Assembly (NCBI RefSeq): GCF_034479515.1
Contig: NZ_CP140152.1
Coordinates: forward strand, 682,001-746,000
DNA from: Duganella zoogloeoides
GTDB lineage: Bacteria; Pseudomonadota; Gammaproteobacteria; Burkholderiales; Burkholderiaceae_D
Direction: 5' to 3'
Length of the DNA stretch: 64,000 nucleotides
Shown here: positions 50,928 through 61,200 of the stretch, in pieces
Position numbering within the stretch: the stretch's first letter is position 1
How the letters are laid out: every line of letters begins with the position of its first letter
Notes under the pieces: generated by a model
Databases searched by the model: none
What the model was told of the DNA's origin: nothing
Seen by the model: only the letters and a program-made list of their open reading frames with translations
Program-made: the position numbers and the translations under genes

Positions 50928-52285
50928 AATTATTGAATTCGGATTCGAAGGCGCTGGCCTCCGACGTGGTCAGCCACGATGTGTCGCCCTTGACCGTGCA
51001 CACGGACGCCAGCGGTTACGGCAAGCTGGGCTGGCTGGTAGTGTTGCTGGGCGTGGGCGGCTTCTTCCTGTGGGCCACGCTGGCGCCGCTGGAAAAGGGC
51101 GTGCCGATGCCGGGCACGGTGGCCAAGGAGGGTAATCGCAAGACCATCCAGCACCAGAACGGCGGCATCGTCAACGAGATCCTGGTGCAGGACGGCGATA
51201 TCGTCAAGGCCGGCCAATTGCTGGTCCGCATGAGCGACATCGCACCCAAGTCGCAGGTGGAAGTGGCGCGCGTGCAGTACCTGGCCGCGCGCGCGGCCGA
51301 GGCGCGCCTGGTGGCCGAGCGCGACGGCAAGGCCATCGCGTTCCCGGCGTCGCTGCAAGCGTACAAGGCGGACCCGCGCACGGCCGAAGTATTCGAAGTC
51401 CAGCAGCAGCTGAAAAGCGCACGCGAGTCGGCGCTCAAGAACGAGCTGGCGGCGGTCGATGAAAACATCGCCGGCCTGCGCGCCCAGACCCGGGGCCTGG
51501 AAGAGTCGCGCGAATCCAAGGTGCAGCAGCTGGCGTTCCTCAAGGAGCAGGTCGAGAACATGCGCGACCTGGCCAAGGAGGGTTATATCGCCCGTTCGCG
51601 CCTGCTGGAAGTGGAGCGCACCTACGCCCAGGTCAACGGCGCCATCTCGGAAGACATCGGCAACATCAGCCGGGGCCAGCGCCAGGTGCTGGAGTTGTCG
51701 CTGCGCCGCGTGCAGCGCACCCAGGAATACCAGAAGGAGGTGCGCTCGGCGCTGTACGACGCCCAGAAAGAAGCGGACGCGCTGGCGGGCCGCATGCTCT
51801 CGCTCGACTACGACCTGGCCAACGCCGACATCCGCGCGCCGGTGGGCGGCATCGTGGTGGGCCTGAACGTGTTTACGCGGGGCGGCGTGGTGGCCCCCGG
51901 CGCGCGCCTGCTCGACATCGTGCCGGCCGACGACGGCCTGGTGGTGGAAGGGCTGCTGCCGGTCAACCTGATCGACCGCGTGCATACCAGGCTGCCGGTG
52001 GAGCTGATTTTCTCGGCCTTCAACTCGAACCGCACGCCGCACATCGACGGCGTGGTGGAACACGTGGCAGCCGACCGCGCGGTGGACGAGCGCACCGGCG
52101 CGGCCACCTACAAGGTGCGGGTAAAGGTGACGCCGGCCGGCACCCGCATGATCGCCCAGCACCGCATGGACGTGCGGCCCGGCATGCCGGTGGAAATTTT
52201 TGTGAAGACCGGCGAGCGCACCATGATGAATTACCTGTTGAAACCGGTGATCGACCGCGCCAAAACCTCGCTGTCGGAGGACTGA
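50924..52285 (+). CDS. HlyD-family membrane-fusion protein of type I secretion
   Basis: The 453-residue protein has one transmembrane helix ([20 protein letters not shown]), then a barrel-sandwich hybrid with [23 protein letters not shown] long periplasmic helical hairpin (about 140-290) and the [20 protein letters not shown] lipoyl half follow. It bridges the ABC transporter and TolC. ATGA overlap with the ABC gene shows coupling. Confidence 0.9.
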   Translation: MKLLNSDSKALASDVVSHDVSPLTVHTDASGYGKLGWLVVLLGVGGFFLWATLAPLEKGVPMPGTVAKEGNRKTIQHQNGGIVNEILVQDGDIVKAGQLLVRMSDIAPKSQVEVARVQYLAARAAEARLVAERDGKAIAFPASLQAYKADPRTAEVFEVQQQLKSARESALKNELAAVDENIAGLRAQTRGLEESRESKVQQLAFLKEQVENMRDLAKEGYIARSRLLEVERTYAQVNGAISEDIGNISRGQRQVLELSLRRVQRTQEYQKEVRSALYDAQKEADALAGRMLSLDYDLANADIRAPVGGIVVGLNVFTRGGVVAPGARLLDIVPADDGLVVEGLLPVNLIDRVHTRLPVELIFSAFNSNRTPHIDGVVEHVAADRAVDERTGAATYKVRVKVTPAGTRMIAQHRMDVRPGMPVEIFVKTGERTMMNYLLKPVIDRAKTSLSED

Positions 52286-53611
52286 GTGAAGCCTGTCGCT
52301 CCAACGATTTTCATGTTGACCTTGCTGCACGCGGGCAGCGCCCACGCCATCAGCCTGATGCAGGCATACCAGTCGGCGCTGCACAACGACCCGACCTACC
52401 GCGCCGCCACCCACGAATATGCGTCGGGCATCGAAAGCGAAGTGCTGGGCCGCTCGGCCTTGCTGCCCAGCGTGTCGGCCAGCTATTCCAACAGCCGGGT
52501 GGAGGCCGACGTGGTGTACATCACCAACGGCATCGAAACGCCGTCGCGCGAACTCGAGTACCGCAGCAAGTCGGCGGTGGTGCAGGTGCGCCAGCCCGTG
52601 TTCAGCCTGGAAGCGATCGCGCGCTACCACCAGGGGCTGTGGCAGACCGACTACGCCACGGCGGTGTTTGCGTCGCGCAAGCAGGAGCTGATCCTGCGCC
52701 TGGCCGGTTCCTACACCGAGGCGCTGTTCGCCAACACCCAGCTGCGCCTGGCCGAAGTGCAGCGCGACGTGTACCTCGAGCAGCGCGCGGTCAACAACCG
52801 CCTGTTCGAAAAAGGCGAGGGCACCAAAACCGACATGCTGGAAACCGAAGCCCGGCTCGACCTGGCCGAAGCGCAGGTGCTCGAAGCGCAGGACAATGTG
52901 CAAACCACGCTGGCCGCGCTGTCGGCCATCGTCGGCCAGGAAGTCCACGCGGTCGATGATGTGGCGGCCGACTTCCGCCTGGCACCCGATGCGGCGATCC
53001 GCTTCGACGAGTGGCGCGAGATCGCGCTGCGCCAGAATCCCGACATCATCGCCATGCAGTTCGCGGTGGCGTCGTCGCGCGAGGAAATCAACAAGGCCCG
53101 CGCCGGCCACACGCCACGGGTGGACCTGGTGGCCAGCTACGCCAAGAACAATTCGGACACGCTCAACACCCTGAACCAGGATTCGAAACAGAAGTCGATC
53201 GGCTTCCAGATCAATGTGCCGCTGTATGCAGGCGGCGCGGTGAGCGCGGGCACGCGCCAGGCGGTGGCCGCCACCGAAAAGGCCAAGGCCGACCAGCAGG
53301 CGACGACCGACAAGGTCCTGGTGGAATTGCGCAAGCAGCACGCGGTGGTGGTCTCCAGCGTGGCGCGGCTGCGCGCGCTCGACAAGGCAGTGGCGTCGGG
53401 CGCCATGCTGGTGACGGCTACCGAACAAAGCATCAAGGGCGGCGTACGCATCAACCTCGACCTGCTCAACGCCCAGCAGCAGCTGTATACCAGCCGGCGC
53501 GACCAGGCGCAGGCGCGGTACAGCTATTTGCTGGCAATGCTGAAGTTGCGGGCGGCGGCCGGTGTGCTCGATGCCGACGCCTTGCGCGAGGTGGCGGCGT
53601 ATTTCCGCTGA
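52286..53611 (+). CDS. TolC-family outer-membrane channel
   Basis: The 441-residue protein starts at a GTG immediately after the HlyD stop, with a signal peptide (FMLTLLHAGSAHAIS). Two repeats of the TolC/OEP family are visible (SLMQAYQSALHNDPTYRAA and RFDEWREIALRQNPDIIAM). They form the alpha-barrel tunnel of a type I system. No substrate gene is nearby, so the exported protein is encoded elsewhere. Confidence 0.88.
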   Translation: MKPVAPTIFMLTLLHAGSAHAISLMQAYQSALHNDPTYRAATHEYASGIESEVLGRSALLPSVSASYSNSRVEADVVYITNGIETPSRELEYRSKSAVVQVRQPVFSLEAIARYHQGLWQTDYATAVFASRKQELILRLAGSYTEALFANTQLRLAEVQRDVYLEQRAVNNRLFEKGEGTKTDMLETEARLDLAEAQVLEAQDNVQTTLAALSAIVGQEVHAVDDVAADFRLAPDAAIRFDEWREIALRQNPDIIAMQFAVASSREEINKARAGHTPRVDLVASYAKNNSDTLNTLNQDSKQKSIGFQINVPLYAGGAVSAGTRQAVAATEKAKADQQATTDKVLVELRKQHAVVVSSVARLRALDKAVASGAMLVTATEQSIKGGVRINLDLLNAQQQLYTSRRDQAQARYSYLLAMLKLRAAAGVLDADALREVAAYFR

Positions 53612-53641
53612 TGCATCGGATGCACTTAGCGGGGTGAACGG

Positions 53642-54601
53642 TTACGCCAGCGCGTAACCCTCGTGTTCATGGACGACAGCGGCAGGCGCGCTGCCCTTGC
53701 TGCCAGCGATAGGCTGGCGCGAAGCGCGCAGGCTGGCGCTGATGTCGTCGGCCAGGCCCGTCAAGGTTTCGTGGCGCTTGCGCGCTTCCGAGCGCTTGCG
53801 CGACGGGATCGCCGCCAGGTCCAATTCTGCCAGTGGCAGGCAGGGCAGGCGGTAGTCGCCGTCGGCGCGCGGGGTGGCGTCCAGTTCCTGCCACAGCGCG
53901 TCGTAGTCAGCATGCACCTTGCCCTGGCGTAAAGAGCGGCACACGGTGCGGTTGGCGTTGCCCACCAGACGCAGTTCCACGCAACCGAGCACGATACCGA
54001 TCTGGCCCAGCAGCTTGATCATCATGTTTTTCGGGCGCAGGCCGTGCAGTTCGCGGGTGGCATCCTTGATCACTTGCAGGCCGTGGTCGCCGCGCGGGCC
54101 TTGCATGCAGCCGACGCCGAGCACCATGCCGCGCTCACCCTGGTGGAACGAGAACGCGCAGTTGTAGATCACCTCGTGGCCGTGTACCAGCTGCAGAACC
54201 AGTTCGCCTTCGCGTTCCATCGGCTCGACCGCCGCCAGCTGGATATGATAGGGCAGGCCGTTCTTGCTGGTCACGCGCGCCAGCACTACCCGGTCTTTCG
54301 ACGCCAGCGCCGTCAGCGGGCCCAGGCCCTGGCGCAGGATGAAGCGGTAGTGTTCGCTCAACAGAGTGAGGCGCGCTTGGTAACCCATGGTATTGCTGAA
54401 ATAGGGGCGGAATACCTTGTAGATCATGCGCGGATGGTCCGCGACCAGGTCGGCAAACAACGGCGCCGAGTTCAGCAAATGCAACCAGCCATCCACCGCT
54501 TCGCGGTGCAGCAGCGCGCGCGCGGACAATTTGATGGTCTCGCGCAAGCGGCGCAGCCCGGTCAGGCCTACCGTGCCTGAGTGCAATGTGATCGACATCA
54601 T
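53642..54601 (-). CDS. DUF535 (VirK/YbjX-family) protein
   Basis: The 319-residue protein matches VirK/YbjX over most of its length: HPRMIYKVFRPYFSNTMGYQ and RLTLLSEHYRFI, then VLGVGCMQGPRGDHGLQVIK and ATRELHGLRPKNMMI. Family members are linked to cell-surface stress and antimicrobial peptide resistance; biochemical function is unknown. A palindrome GGTTACGC-CAGC-GCGTAACC at 53640-53659 covers its last codons. Confidence 0.78.
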   Translation of the reverse strand: MMSITLHSGTVGLTGLRRLRETIKLSARALLHREAVDGWLHLLNSAPLFADLVADHPRMIYKVFRPYFSNTMGYQARLTLLSEHYRFILRQGLGPLTALASKDRVVLARVTSKNGLPYHIQLAAVEPMEREGELVLQLVHGHEVIYNCAFSFHQGERGMVLGVGCMQGPRGDHGLQVIKDATRELHGLRPKNMMIKLLGQIGIVLGCVELRLVGNANRTVCRSLRQGKVHADYDALWQELDATPRADGDYRLPCLPLAELDLAAIPSRKRSEARKRHETLTGLADDISASLRASRQPIAGSKGSAPAAVVHEHEGYALA

Positions 54602-54837
54602 GTTTCCTTGTGGTACACGCGGTGTTCATACCGCAAGGAACCGATGGTAGGCCTGCGTCTCGGGGCTGACAATTGGGGCGCCAGCGTAAGGGTCTTCCCG
54701 CATGTCGAAGGAGACTGCACGGGGCGGTGTGAAGGGCGGAAACAAGGGTTGCTAAGGGTAACCCTTAGTTGTAAAAAGCGCTGCGCGTTGATGGGTGCCG
54801 AGGCATAATGCTACAATACGATACAAATCTTTACACT

Positions 54838-56490
54838 ATGTCCTGGTCGCGGTCCGCGTTTTCCCTTCGCTCTTTGCAGTTTCCAGCCTTTATTGCGCTG
54901 TACTTGCTGTTCGACTGGGCCACCTACATCGACCCTTTGTACGGTCTCAACATCACGCCCTGGAATCCCGATCCGTCGCTGGGACTGGTGTTCTGGCTGC
55001 GCCATGGCTGGCGCGCGGCGCTGCCGTGGTTTATTGCATTGACGCTCGGCGAAATCCTGGTGCGCGGCATGCCGGCCGGCCTGCTGCTCACGGTGCTGCT
55101 GTCGGTGTGGCTGACCGTGGGCTACGGACTGATGGGCGAAGCGCTGCGCCGTACCTTCGGCAGCAACGGCCTGTTCGACAGCCGGGGGCGCCTGTTCCAG
55201 TGGGTGGCGATCGTGGCCGTGGGCTCGCTGCTCAACGACCTCGTGTATATCAGCCTGCTGTCCGCCACCGGCCTGATTCCGGCCGGCAACTGGAGCACGG
55301 CGGTGCTGCGCTTTGGCATCGGCGACATGGTGGGGGTGGTGGTGTCGATGCCGCTGATCTGGATGCTGGCCAGCGCACCGACCCGTCAGCGCTTGCGTGA
55401 TACGGTGTGGAACCTGGAAACATTGGGCTACCTGGTGCTGGCGATCGGCGTGCTGACCCTGGTGTTCGGCAGCATCGCGACGTCGGAATTCAAGGATTTC
55501 TATTTCCTGTTCCTGCCGGTGGTGTGGGCGGCCTCGCGCCAGGGCCTGTATGGCACGGCACTGATGGTGTTCGTCCTGCAGGCGGGTATCGGTGCGCTGG
55601 TCAAGCTCAACCACGCCGGCGATATCGCCGTGCACGAGCTGCAAATGCTCGACGTGGTGCTGGCGCTGGTGGGCTTTTCGATCGGCATCGTGGTCGATGA
55701 ATTGCGCCAGGTGTCGAGCGACTTGAAGCAGTCGTTGCGGCTGGCGGCGGCCGGCGAAATGGCGGCCGCCCTGGCGCACGAACTGAACCAGCCGCTGACC
55801 GCGCTGGGGACTTACGGCAAGGCCTGCGAATTCCTGCTCGAACGGGGCGAGAGCGGCGCCATGCTCAAGAGCGTGGTGCAGCGCATGATCGCCGAGTCGA
55901 GCCGGGCTGCCGAAGTGGTGCGGCGCCTGCGCGATTTTTTCCGCACCGGCGCCATGAAGCTCGAGGCGGTCGATGCGCGCCACCTGGTGGCGGGCGTCAG
56001 CCAGCAGTTCATGGCGCAGTTGCGCGAGCGCGAAGTGGTGCTCAATATCGAGGCGGTGCCGGCCTTGCAGGTACAGGTGGACCGGCTGCAGGTCGAGCTG
56101 GTGCTGCGCAATCTGCTGGCCAATGCACTGGAAGCGGTGCAGGAACAGCCGGCCGGTGCGCGCCGCATCACGGTGTCGGGCTGGCGGGTGGATGCAGCCG
56201 GCAAGGGCGGGCGCGGCGCCAGGGGCCGGCAGGCATCGGAGCGGCGTGCCTGCCTGCACTTGATGATCGAGGACAGCGGCAAGGGCGTGTCGCAGGCATT
56301 GGCCGCGCGCCTGTTCGAGCCGTTCGTCTCGTCCAAGGCCAGCGGACTGGGACTGGGCCTGGTGCTGAGCCGGGCCATCATGGAGGCCCACGGCGGTGCA
56401 CTGTGGGCCGAGGTTGGAGACAAGGGAATATTTAAAATGGCGCTGCCGTTGGCACGCGCCGAGGAGCCAGAGCATCATGTCGCTGCATAA
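54838..56490 (+). CDS. MASE1-type membrane histidine kinase
   Basis: The protein has 550 residues from the ATG at 54838; an earlier ATG at 54808 sits over a TACAAT promoter-like sequence. Eight hydrophobic helices of MASE1 type occupy about 1-285. The HisKA box is ALAHELNQPLTALGTYGKA with phospho-acceptor His314. The ATPase has NLLANALEAV, DSGKGVSQALA and GLGLGLVLSRAIMEAHGG. It overlaps the FixJ-type regulator gene by 14 bases, so both form one two-component system of unknown signal. Confidence 0.86.
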   Translation: MSWSRSAFSLRSLQFPAFIALYLLFDWATYIDPLYGLNITPWNPDPSLGLVFWLRHGWRAALPWFIALTLGEILVRGMPAGLLLTVLLSVWLTVGYGLMGEALRRTFGSNGLFDSRGRLFQWVAIVAVGSLLNDLVYISLLSATGLIPAGNWSTAVLRFGIGDMVGVVVSMPLIWMLASAPTRQRLRDTVWNLETLGYLVLAIGVLTLVFGSIATSEFKDFYFLFLPVVWAASRQGLYGTALMVFVLQAGIGALVKLNHAGDIAVHELQMLDVVLALVGFSIGIVVDELRQVSSDLKQSLRLAAAGEMAAALAHELNQPLTALGTYGKACEFLLERGESGAMLKSVVQRMIAESSRAAEVVRRLRDFFRTGAMKLEAVDARHLVAGVSQQFMAQLREREVVLNIEAVPALQVQVDRLQVELVLRNLLANALEAVQEQPAGARRITVSGWRVDAAGKGGRGARGRQASERRACLHLMIEDSGKGVSQALAARLFEPFVSSKASGLGLGLVLSRAIMEAHGGALWAEVGDKGIFKMALPLARAEEPEHHVAA

Positions 56491-57121
56491 TCCGGACGCG
56501 TTCGAACAAAGCGTCCACAACCTGACCGTCTACATCGTCGATGACGACCCGTCCGTGCGCGACGCACTGGGGTTGTTGTTGGGCGTGCGCGGTTACCGTA
56601 CCGCCGTGTTTTCCAGCGGCGAAGCATTCCTGCAAACCTGGCAACCCAACTGGCGCGGCTGCCTGCTGCTCGACATCCGCATGTCGGGCATGGACGGGCT
56701 GGCCTTGCAGCAGGAACTGGCGCGGCAGGGCTGCCGCATCCCCTTCATCATCATGAGCGGTCACGGCGACGTGGGCACCGCGCGCGCCGCCTTCAAGGCC
56801 GATGCTGTCGATTTCCTGGAAAAGCCGTTCGACGACGCCAAGCTGATCGCCGCCATCGACGAAGCGCTGTCGCGCGCGCGCAGCGAACAGCACGAGCAGC
56901 AGCGCCGCAGCCGCCACGCCAGCCTGTTGGGCGAACTGACGCCGCGCGAACGCGAAGTGATGGAGCTGGTGGTGTTGGGCCGCCACAACCGCGAAATCGG
57001 CCCCGCCCTCGGTATCAGCGTGCGCACGGTGGAAGTCCACAAAGCCCGCCTGATGGCCAAGCTGGGCGTGGACAACGTCGCCGACCTGGTCCGTATCAGC
57101 ATGCTCGAAAACGAAGCCTGA
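56477..57121 (+). CDS. FixJ/NarL-type response regulator
   Basis: The protein has 214 residues from the ATG at 56477. The receiver has VYIVDDDPSVRDALGLLL, phospho-acceptor Asp66 in LLLDIRMSGMDGL, and VDFLEKPFDD with the switch Lys. The LuxR-type HTH reads LTPREREVMELVVLG and GISVRTVEVHKARLMAKLGV. Its partner is the kinase upstream. The stop codon TGA lies in the tandem repeat element that follows. Confidence 0.88.
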   Translation: MSLHNPDAFEQSVHNLTVYIVDDDPSVRDALGLLLGVRGYRTAVFSSGEAFLQTWQPNWRGCLLLDIRMSGMDGLALQQELARQGCRIPFIIMSGHGDVGTARAAFKADAVDFLEKPFDDAKLIAAIDEALSRARSEQHEQQRRSRHASLLGELTPREREVMELVVLGRHNREIGPALGISVRTVEVHKARLMAKLGVDNVADLVRISMLENEA

Positions 57122-57254
57122 ACTTCGGGGTCAGAAGCCTGAACTTCGGGGTCAGTGCCGACATTTAGACACGAGCCGAACAACCGTATGGTTTAGTTCG
57201 TGTCCGAATGTCGGCACTGACCCCGAATTTAGCCTCTGACCCCGAATTTAGCCT
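57113..57254. repeat. Composite REP-like element between convergent genes
   Basis: Two perfect tandem copies of a 21-bp unit lie at 57113-57133 and 57134-57154. Two tandem copies of a related inverted 19-bp unit lie at 57217-57235 and 57236-57254. Between them 57148-57165 pairs perfectly with 57207-57224 over 18 bp, and GACACGA (57168-57174) pairs with TCGTGTC (57198-57204). The stops of both flanking genes (57119-57121 and 57248-57250) lie inside outer unit copies. The layout resembles REP/MITE units; it could also terminate both genes. Confidence 0.75.
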
Positions 57255-58144
57255 TGGTAGCAGGCGGGGCAGGATTTTTCGTAGACGTATTCGGGCGCCA
57301 GTTGCTGGCGCGGGGTGACCACGGCGCGGCAGACGAAGCATTGCACGGTTTCGGTCGGTTGCAGTTGCGGGTTGAGCGCGGTGCGGTAGTCGAACACGAA
57401 GCAGTCGCCCGTGTAGTGGGCGCCGCCTACTTCCTCGAAGTATTTGAGGATGCCGCCTTCGAGCTGGTACACATTGTCGTAGCCGATATTCTGCATGTGG
57501 ATCGCGGCCTTTTCGCAGCGGATGCCGCCGGTACAGAAGGTCACCACGGTCTTGCCTTCGAAGTCGTCCTTGTGGGCGGCGATCAGGTCCGGGAACTCGG
57601 TGAATTTCTTGATGCGGTAATCGACCGTGTTGTCGAACGTGCCCACGTCCACTTCGAAATCGTTGCGGGTGTCGACCATCACCACCGGCTTGCCCTGGTC
57701 GTCGACGCCGTTGTCGAGCCAGCGCTTGAGCGTGTGCGCCTCGACGAACGGCGCGCGGCCTTCTTCCGGCTTGATCAGCGGCATGCGCATGGTGATGATT
57801 TCTTTTTTGATCTTGACCAGCATGCGCTTGTGCGACTGCTCGGACGACAAGCTTTCTTTCACTTCCAGGTCGGCAAAGCGGGCATCGCTGCGCACCCACG
57901 CCAGAAATTCGTCGATGTTGGCGCGCGGGCCGGACAGGAACATATTGATGCCTTCCGGGGTCAACAGGATGGTGCCCTTGAGGCCCAGGCGCGCGCAGAT
58001 GTCCTGGTATTGCGGCCGCATCGCTTCGGTATCGTCGAACGTGATGAATTTGTAGGCAGCGATATTGACGTGGGGAGCGGTAGCGGCAGCGGCGACAGGA
58101 GCGCCAGCATGCGCTTCAGCTTGTAAAGCAGTATTAGCGGACAT
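57248..58144 (-). CDS. trhO: tRNA uridine-34 hydroxylase TrhO (rhodanese-related)
   Basis: The protein has 298 residues from the ATG at 58144. The N-terminal UPF0176 acylphosphatase-like domain ([29 protein letters not shown]) precedes a rhodanese domain with [15 protein letters not shown] and the active-site loop [12 protein letters not shown]. It ends with a Cys-rich motif CFVC...CPACYQG. TrhO makes 5-hydroxyuridine at the wobble position of tRNAs. It is divergent from dnaE. The stop lies in the repeat element. Confidence 0.9.
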   Translation of the reverse strand: MSANTALQAEAHAGAPVAAAATAPHVNIAAYKFITFDDTEAMRPQYQDICARLGLKGTILLTPEGINMFLSGPRANIDEFLAWVRSDARFADLEVKESLSSEQSHKRMLVKIKKEIITMRMPLIKPEEGRAPFVEAHTLKRWLDNGVDDQGKPVVMVDTRNDFEVDVGTFDNTVDYRIKKFTEFPDLIAAHKDDFEGKTVVTFCTGGIRCEKAAIHMQNIGYDNVYQLEGGILKYFEEVGGAHYTGDCFVFDYRTALNPQLQPTETVQCFVCRAVVTPRQQLAPEYVYEKSCPACYQG

Positions 58145-58285
58145 GGTGGTAATCGATCGGTTCAGGATCAAAAAAGAGGGAAGGCGACATTATACGCAAA
58201 ATGCCGGACGACAAGCATGGGCGCCGCCCGGGCCAGGCCGTTGCGCGGTAAAATAGCGGGTTACTGAACCAGCATCGAGCAGCGT

Positions 58286-61200
58286 ATGAACATGGTAGCA
58301 AACGAACAAGCGGCAGGAACTGTCATTGCGCCCGACGAGGGTGCGGTAGTGCCTGCCGGACCGGCTTTTGTCCACCTGCGGGTCCACTCCGAGTACTCGA
58401 TCGTCGATGGCCTGGTGCGCATCGACGACCTGGTCAAGACCGCCGCCAAGGACAAGCAGGTGGCGCTGGCGGTTACCGACCTGTCCAATATGTTCGGCAT
58501 GGTCAAGTTCTACAAGGCCGCGCGCGGCAAGGGCGTCAAGCCGGTGGTCGGTGTCGACGTGTGGATCACCAATGACGACAACCGCGACAAACCATCGCGT
58601 CTGATGCTGCTGGCCAAGAACCGCATGGGCTACCTGCAGCTGTGCGAACTGCTGTCGCAAGCCTGGCTCACCAACCAGTACAAGGGCCGCGCCGAGATCC
58701 GCACCGAGTGGCTGGCCAACCTGGTCAACCAGCAATACGCGCTGCTGCCCGGCGATTCGCCGGCCAACGGCCTGATCGCCCTGTCCGGCGCCCACTTCGG
58801 CGACGTCGGCATGGCAATCGAAAACGGCAACCCGGAACTGGCCGAGCAAAACGCGCAAAAATGGGCCAAGATTTTCCCCGGCCATTTTTATATCGAAATC
58901 CAGCGCGCCGGCCAGGCCAACCAGGAAGCGCAGGTGCGGCACGCGGTGTCGCTGGCCGCCAAGCTGGGACTGCCGGTGGTGGCCACGCACCCGGTGCAGT
59001 TCATTTCCAAGGACGAATTCATCGCCCACGAAGCGCGCGTGTGTATTGCCGAGGGCGAAATGCTGGCCAACGGCAAGCGCGTGCGCAGGTTCAACGAGCA
59101 GATGCGTTTCCTGACGCAAGCGGAGATGCGCGAGCTGTTCCACGATCTGCCGGCCGCGCTGCACAACTCGGTGGAAATCGCCAAGCGCTGCAACCTCACG
59201 CTTACCTTGGGCAAGCCGCAGCTGCCCAACTTCCCCACGCCCGGCATGACCATCGACGAGTTCCTGATCGCCGAAACGAAAAAAGGGCTGGAAGAGCGGC
59301 TCGAGCAGCTGTATCCCGACCCGGTGCGGCGCGAAAAAGAGCGGCCTCGGTACGAGGAGCGGCTCGACTTCGAGAACAAGACCATCATCAACATGAAGTT
59401 CCCCGGCTACTTCCTGATCGTGGCCGAGTTCATCCAGTGGGGCAAGAACAACGACGTGCCGATCGGTCCCGGCCGCGGTTCTGGCGCCGGTTCGCTGGTC
59501 GCCTACGCACTGAAAATCACCGACCTCGATCCGCTCAAGTACAACCTGCTGTTCGAACGTTTCCTCAACCCGGAACGGGTCTCGATGCCCGACTTCGATA
59601 TCGACTTTTGCCAGGAAAAGCGCGAGCTGGTGATCCAGCACGTGAAGGACCTGTACGGCCGCGACGCGGTCTCGCAGATCGCCACGTTCGGTACCATGGC
59701 GGCCAAGGGCGCGATCCGCGACGTGGGCCGCGTGATGGACTTCGGCTACAACTTCTGCGACGGCGTGTCGAAACTGATCCCGTTCAAGCCGGGCAAGCCG
59801 GTGTCGATTGCCGAGGCCATCGAAGAAGAACCGATGCTCAAGGAACGCCAGCAGAACGAGGAGGAAGTGGCGCAACTGCTGGACCTGGCGCAGCAGGTCG
59901 AGGGCATCACCCGCAACATCGGCATGCACGCCGGTGGCGTGCTGATCGCCCCGGGCAAGCTCACCGACTTCTGCCCGCTGTACACCCAGGGTGGCGACGG
60001 CGGCGTGGTGTCGCAGTACGACAAGGACGACGTCGAGGCCGTGGGCCTGGTCAAGTTCGACTTCCTGGGCCTGACCACGCTGACCATTCTGGACCGCGCG
60101 GTGCGCTACATCAAGGCGCTCGACCCGGTCGAAAAAGATTTCGACCTGGCCAAGCTGCCGCTGAACGACAGGCCGTCGTACGACCTGCTCACCAAGGCCA
60201 AGACGGTCGCGGTATTCCAGCTCGAGTCGCGCGGCATGCAGGGCATGTTGAAGGATGCGCGGCCCGACCGCTTCGAGGACATCATCGCGCTCGTCGCCTT
60301 GTACCGCCCGGGGCCGATGGACCTGATCCCGGACTTCTGCAAGCGCAAGCACGGCGAAAAATTCGACTATCCCGATCCGCGCACCGAGTCGATTCTGTCC
60401 GAAACCTACGGCATCATGGTGTACCAGGAGCAGGTGATGCAGATGGCCCAGATCGTCGGCGGCTACTCGCTGGGCGGCGCCGACATGCTGCGCCGCGCGA
60501 TGGGTAAAAAGAAGGCCGAAGAGATGGCCGAGCACCGCGAGATTTTCCGCGCCGGCGCCGCCAAGGACGGCCTGTCGGCGCAGAAGGCCGACGAGATCTT
60601 CGACTTGATGGAAAAGTTCGCGGGCTACGGTTTCAATAAATCGCACGCCGCCGCGTACGCGCTGCTGTCGTACCACACTGCATATCTCAAGGCGCACCAT
60701 CCGGCCGCGTTCATGGCAGCCAATATGTCGCTGGCCATGGAAGATACCGAGAAGGTCAAGATCCTGGTCGAGGACGCGATCGACATCTGCGGCCTCACCA
60801 TCCTGCCGCCCGATATCAACCAGTCGCAGTACCGCTTCGTGCCGGACGGTCCGCCGCCGTCGGTCACCGGCAAAAAGGTCACGCAAATCCGCTACGGCCT
60901 CGGCGCCTGCAAGGGCGCGGGCCAGAACGCCATCGAGGCGATCATCGCCGCGCGCAAGGCCGACGGGCCGTTTGTCAGCCTGTTCGACTTCTGCAAGCGC
61001 GTCGATAAAAAACAGATCAACCGCCGCACCATCGAGTCGCTGATCCGCGCCGGCGCTTTTGACTGCCTGAACGTCGATCGCGCGATTTTGCTGGCGTCGG
61101 TCAGCTTCGCCATGGAGTACGCCGACCAGCAACTGAAATCGGCCAACCAGGTCAGCCTGTTCGGCGGCGATGACAGCGACCTGGAACCGCCACCGGACTA

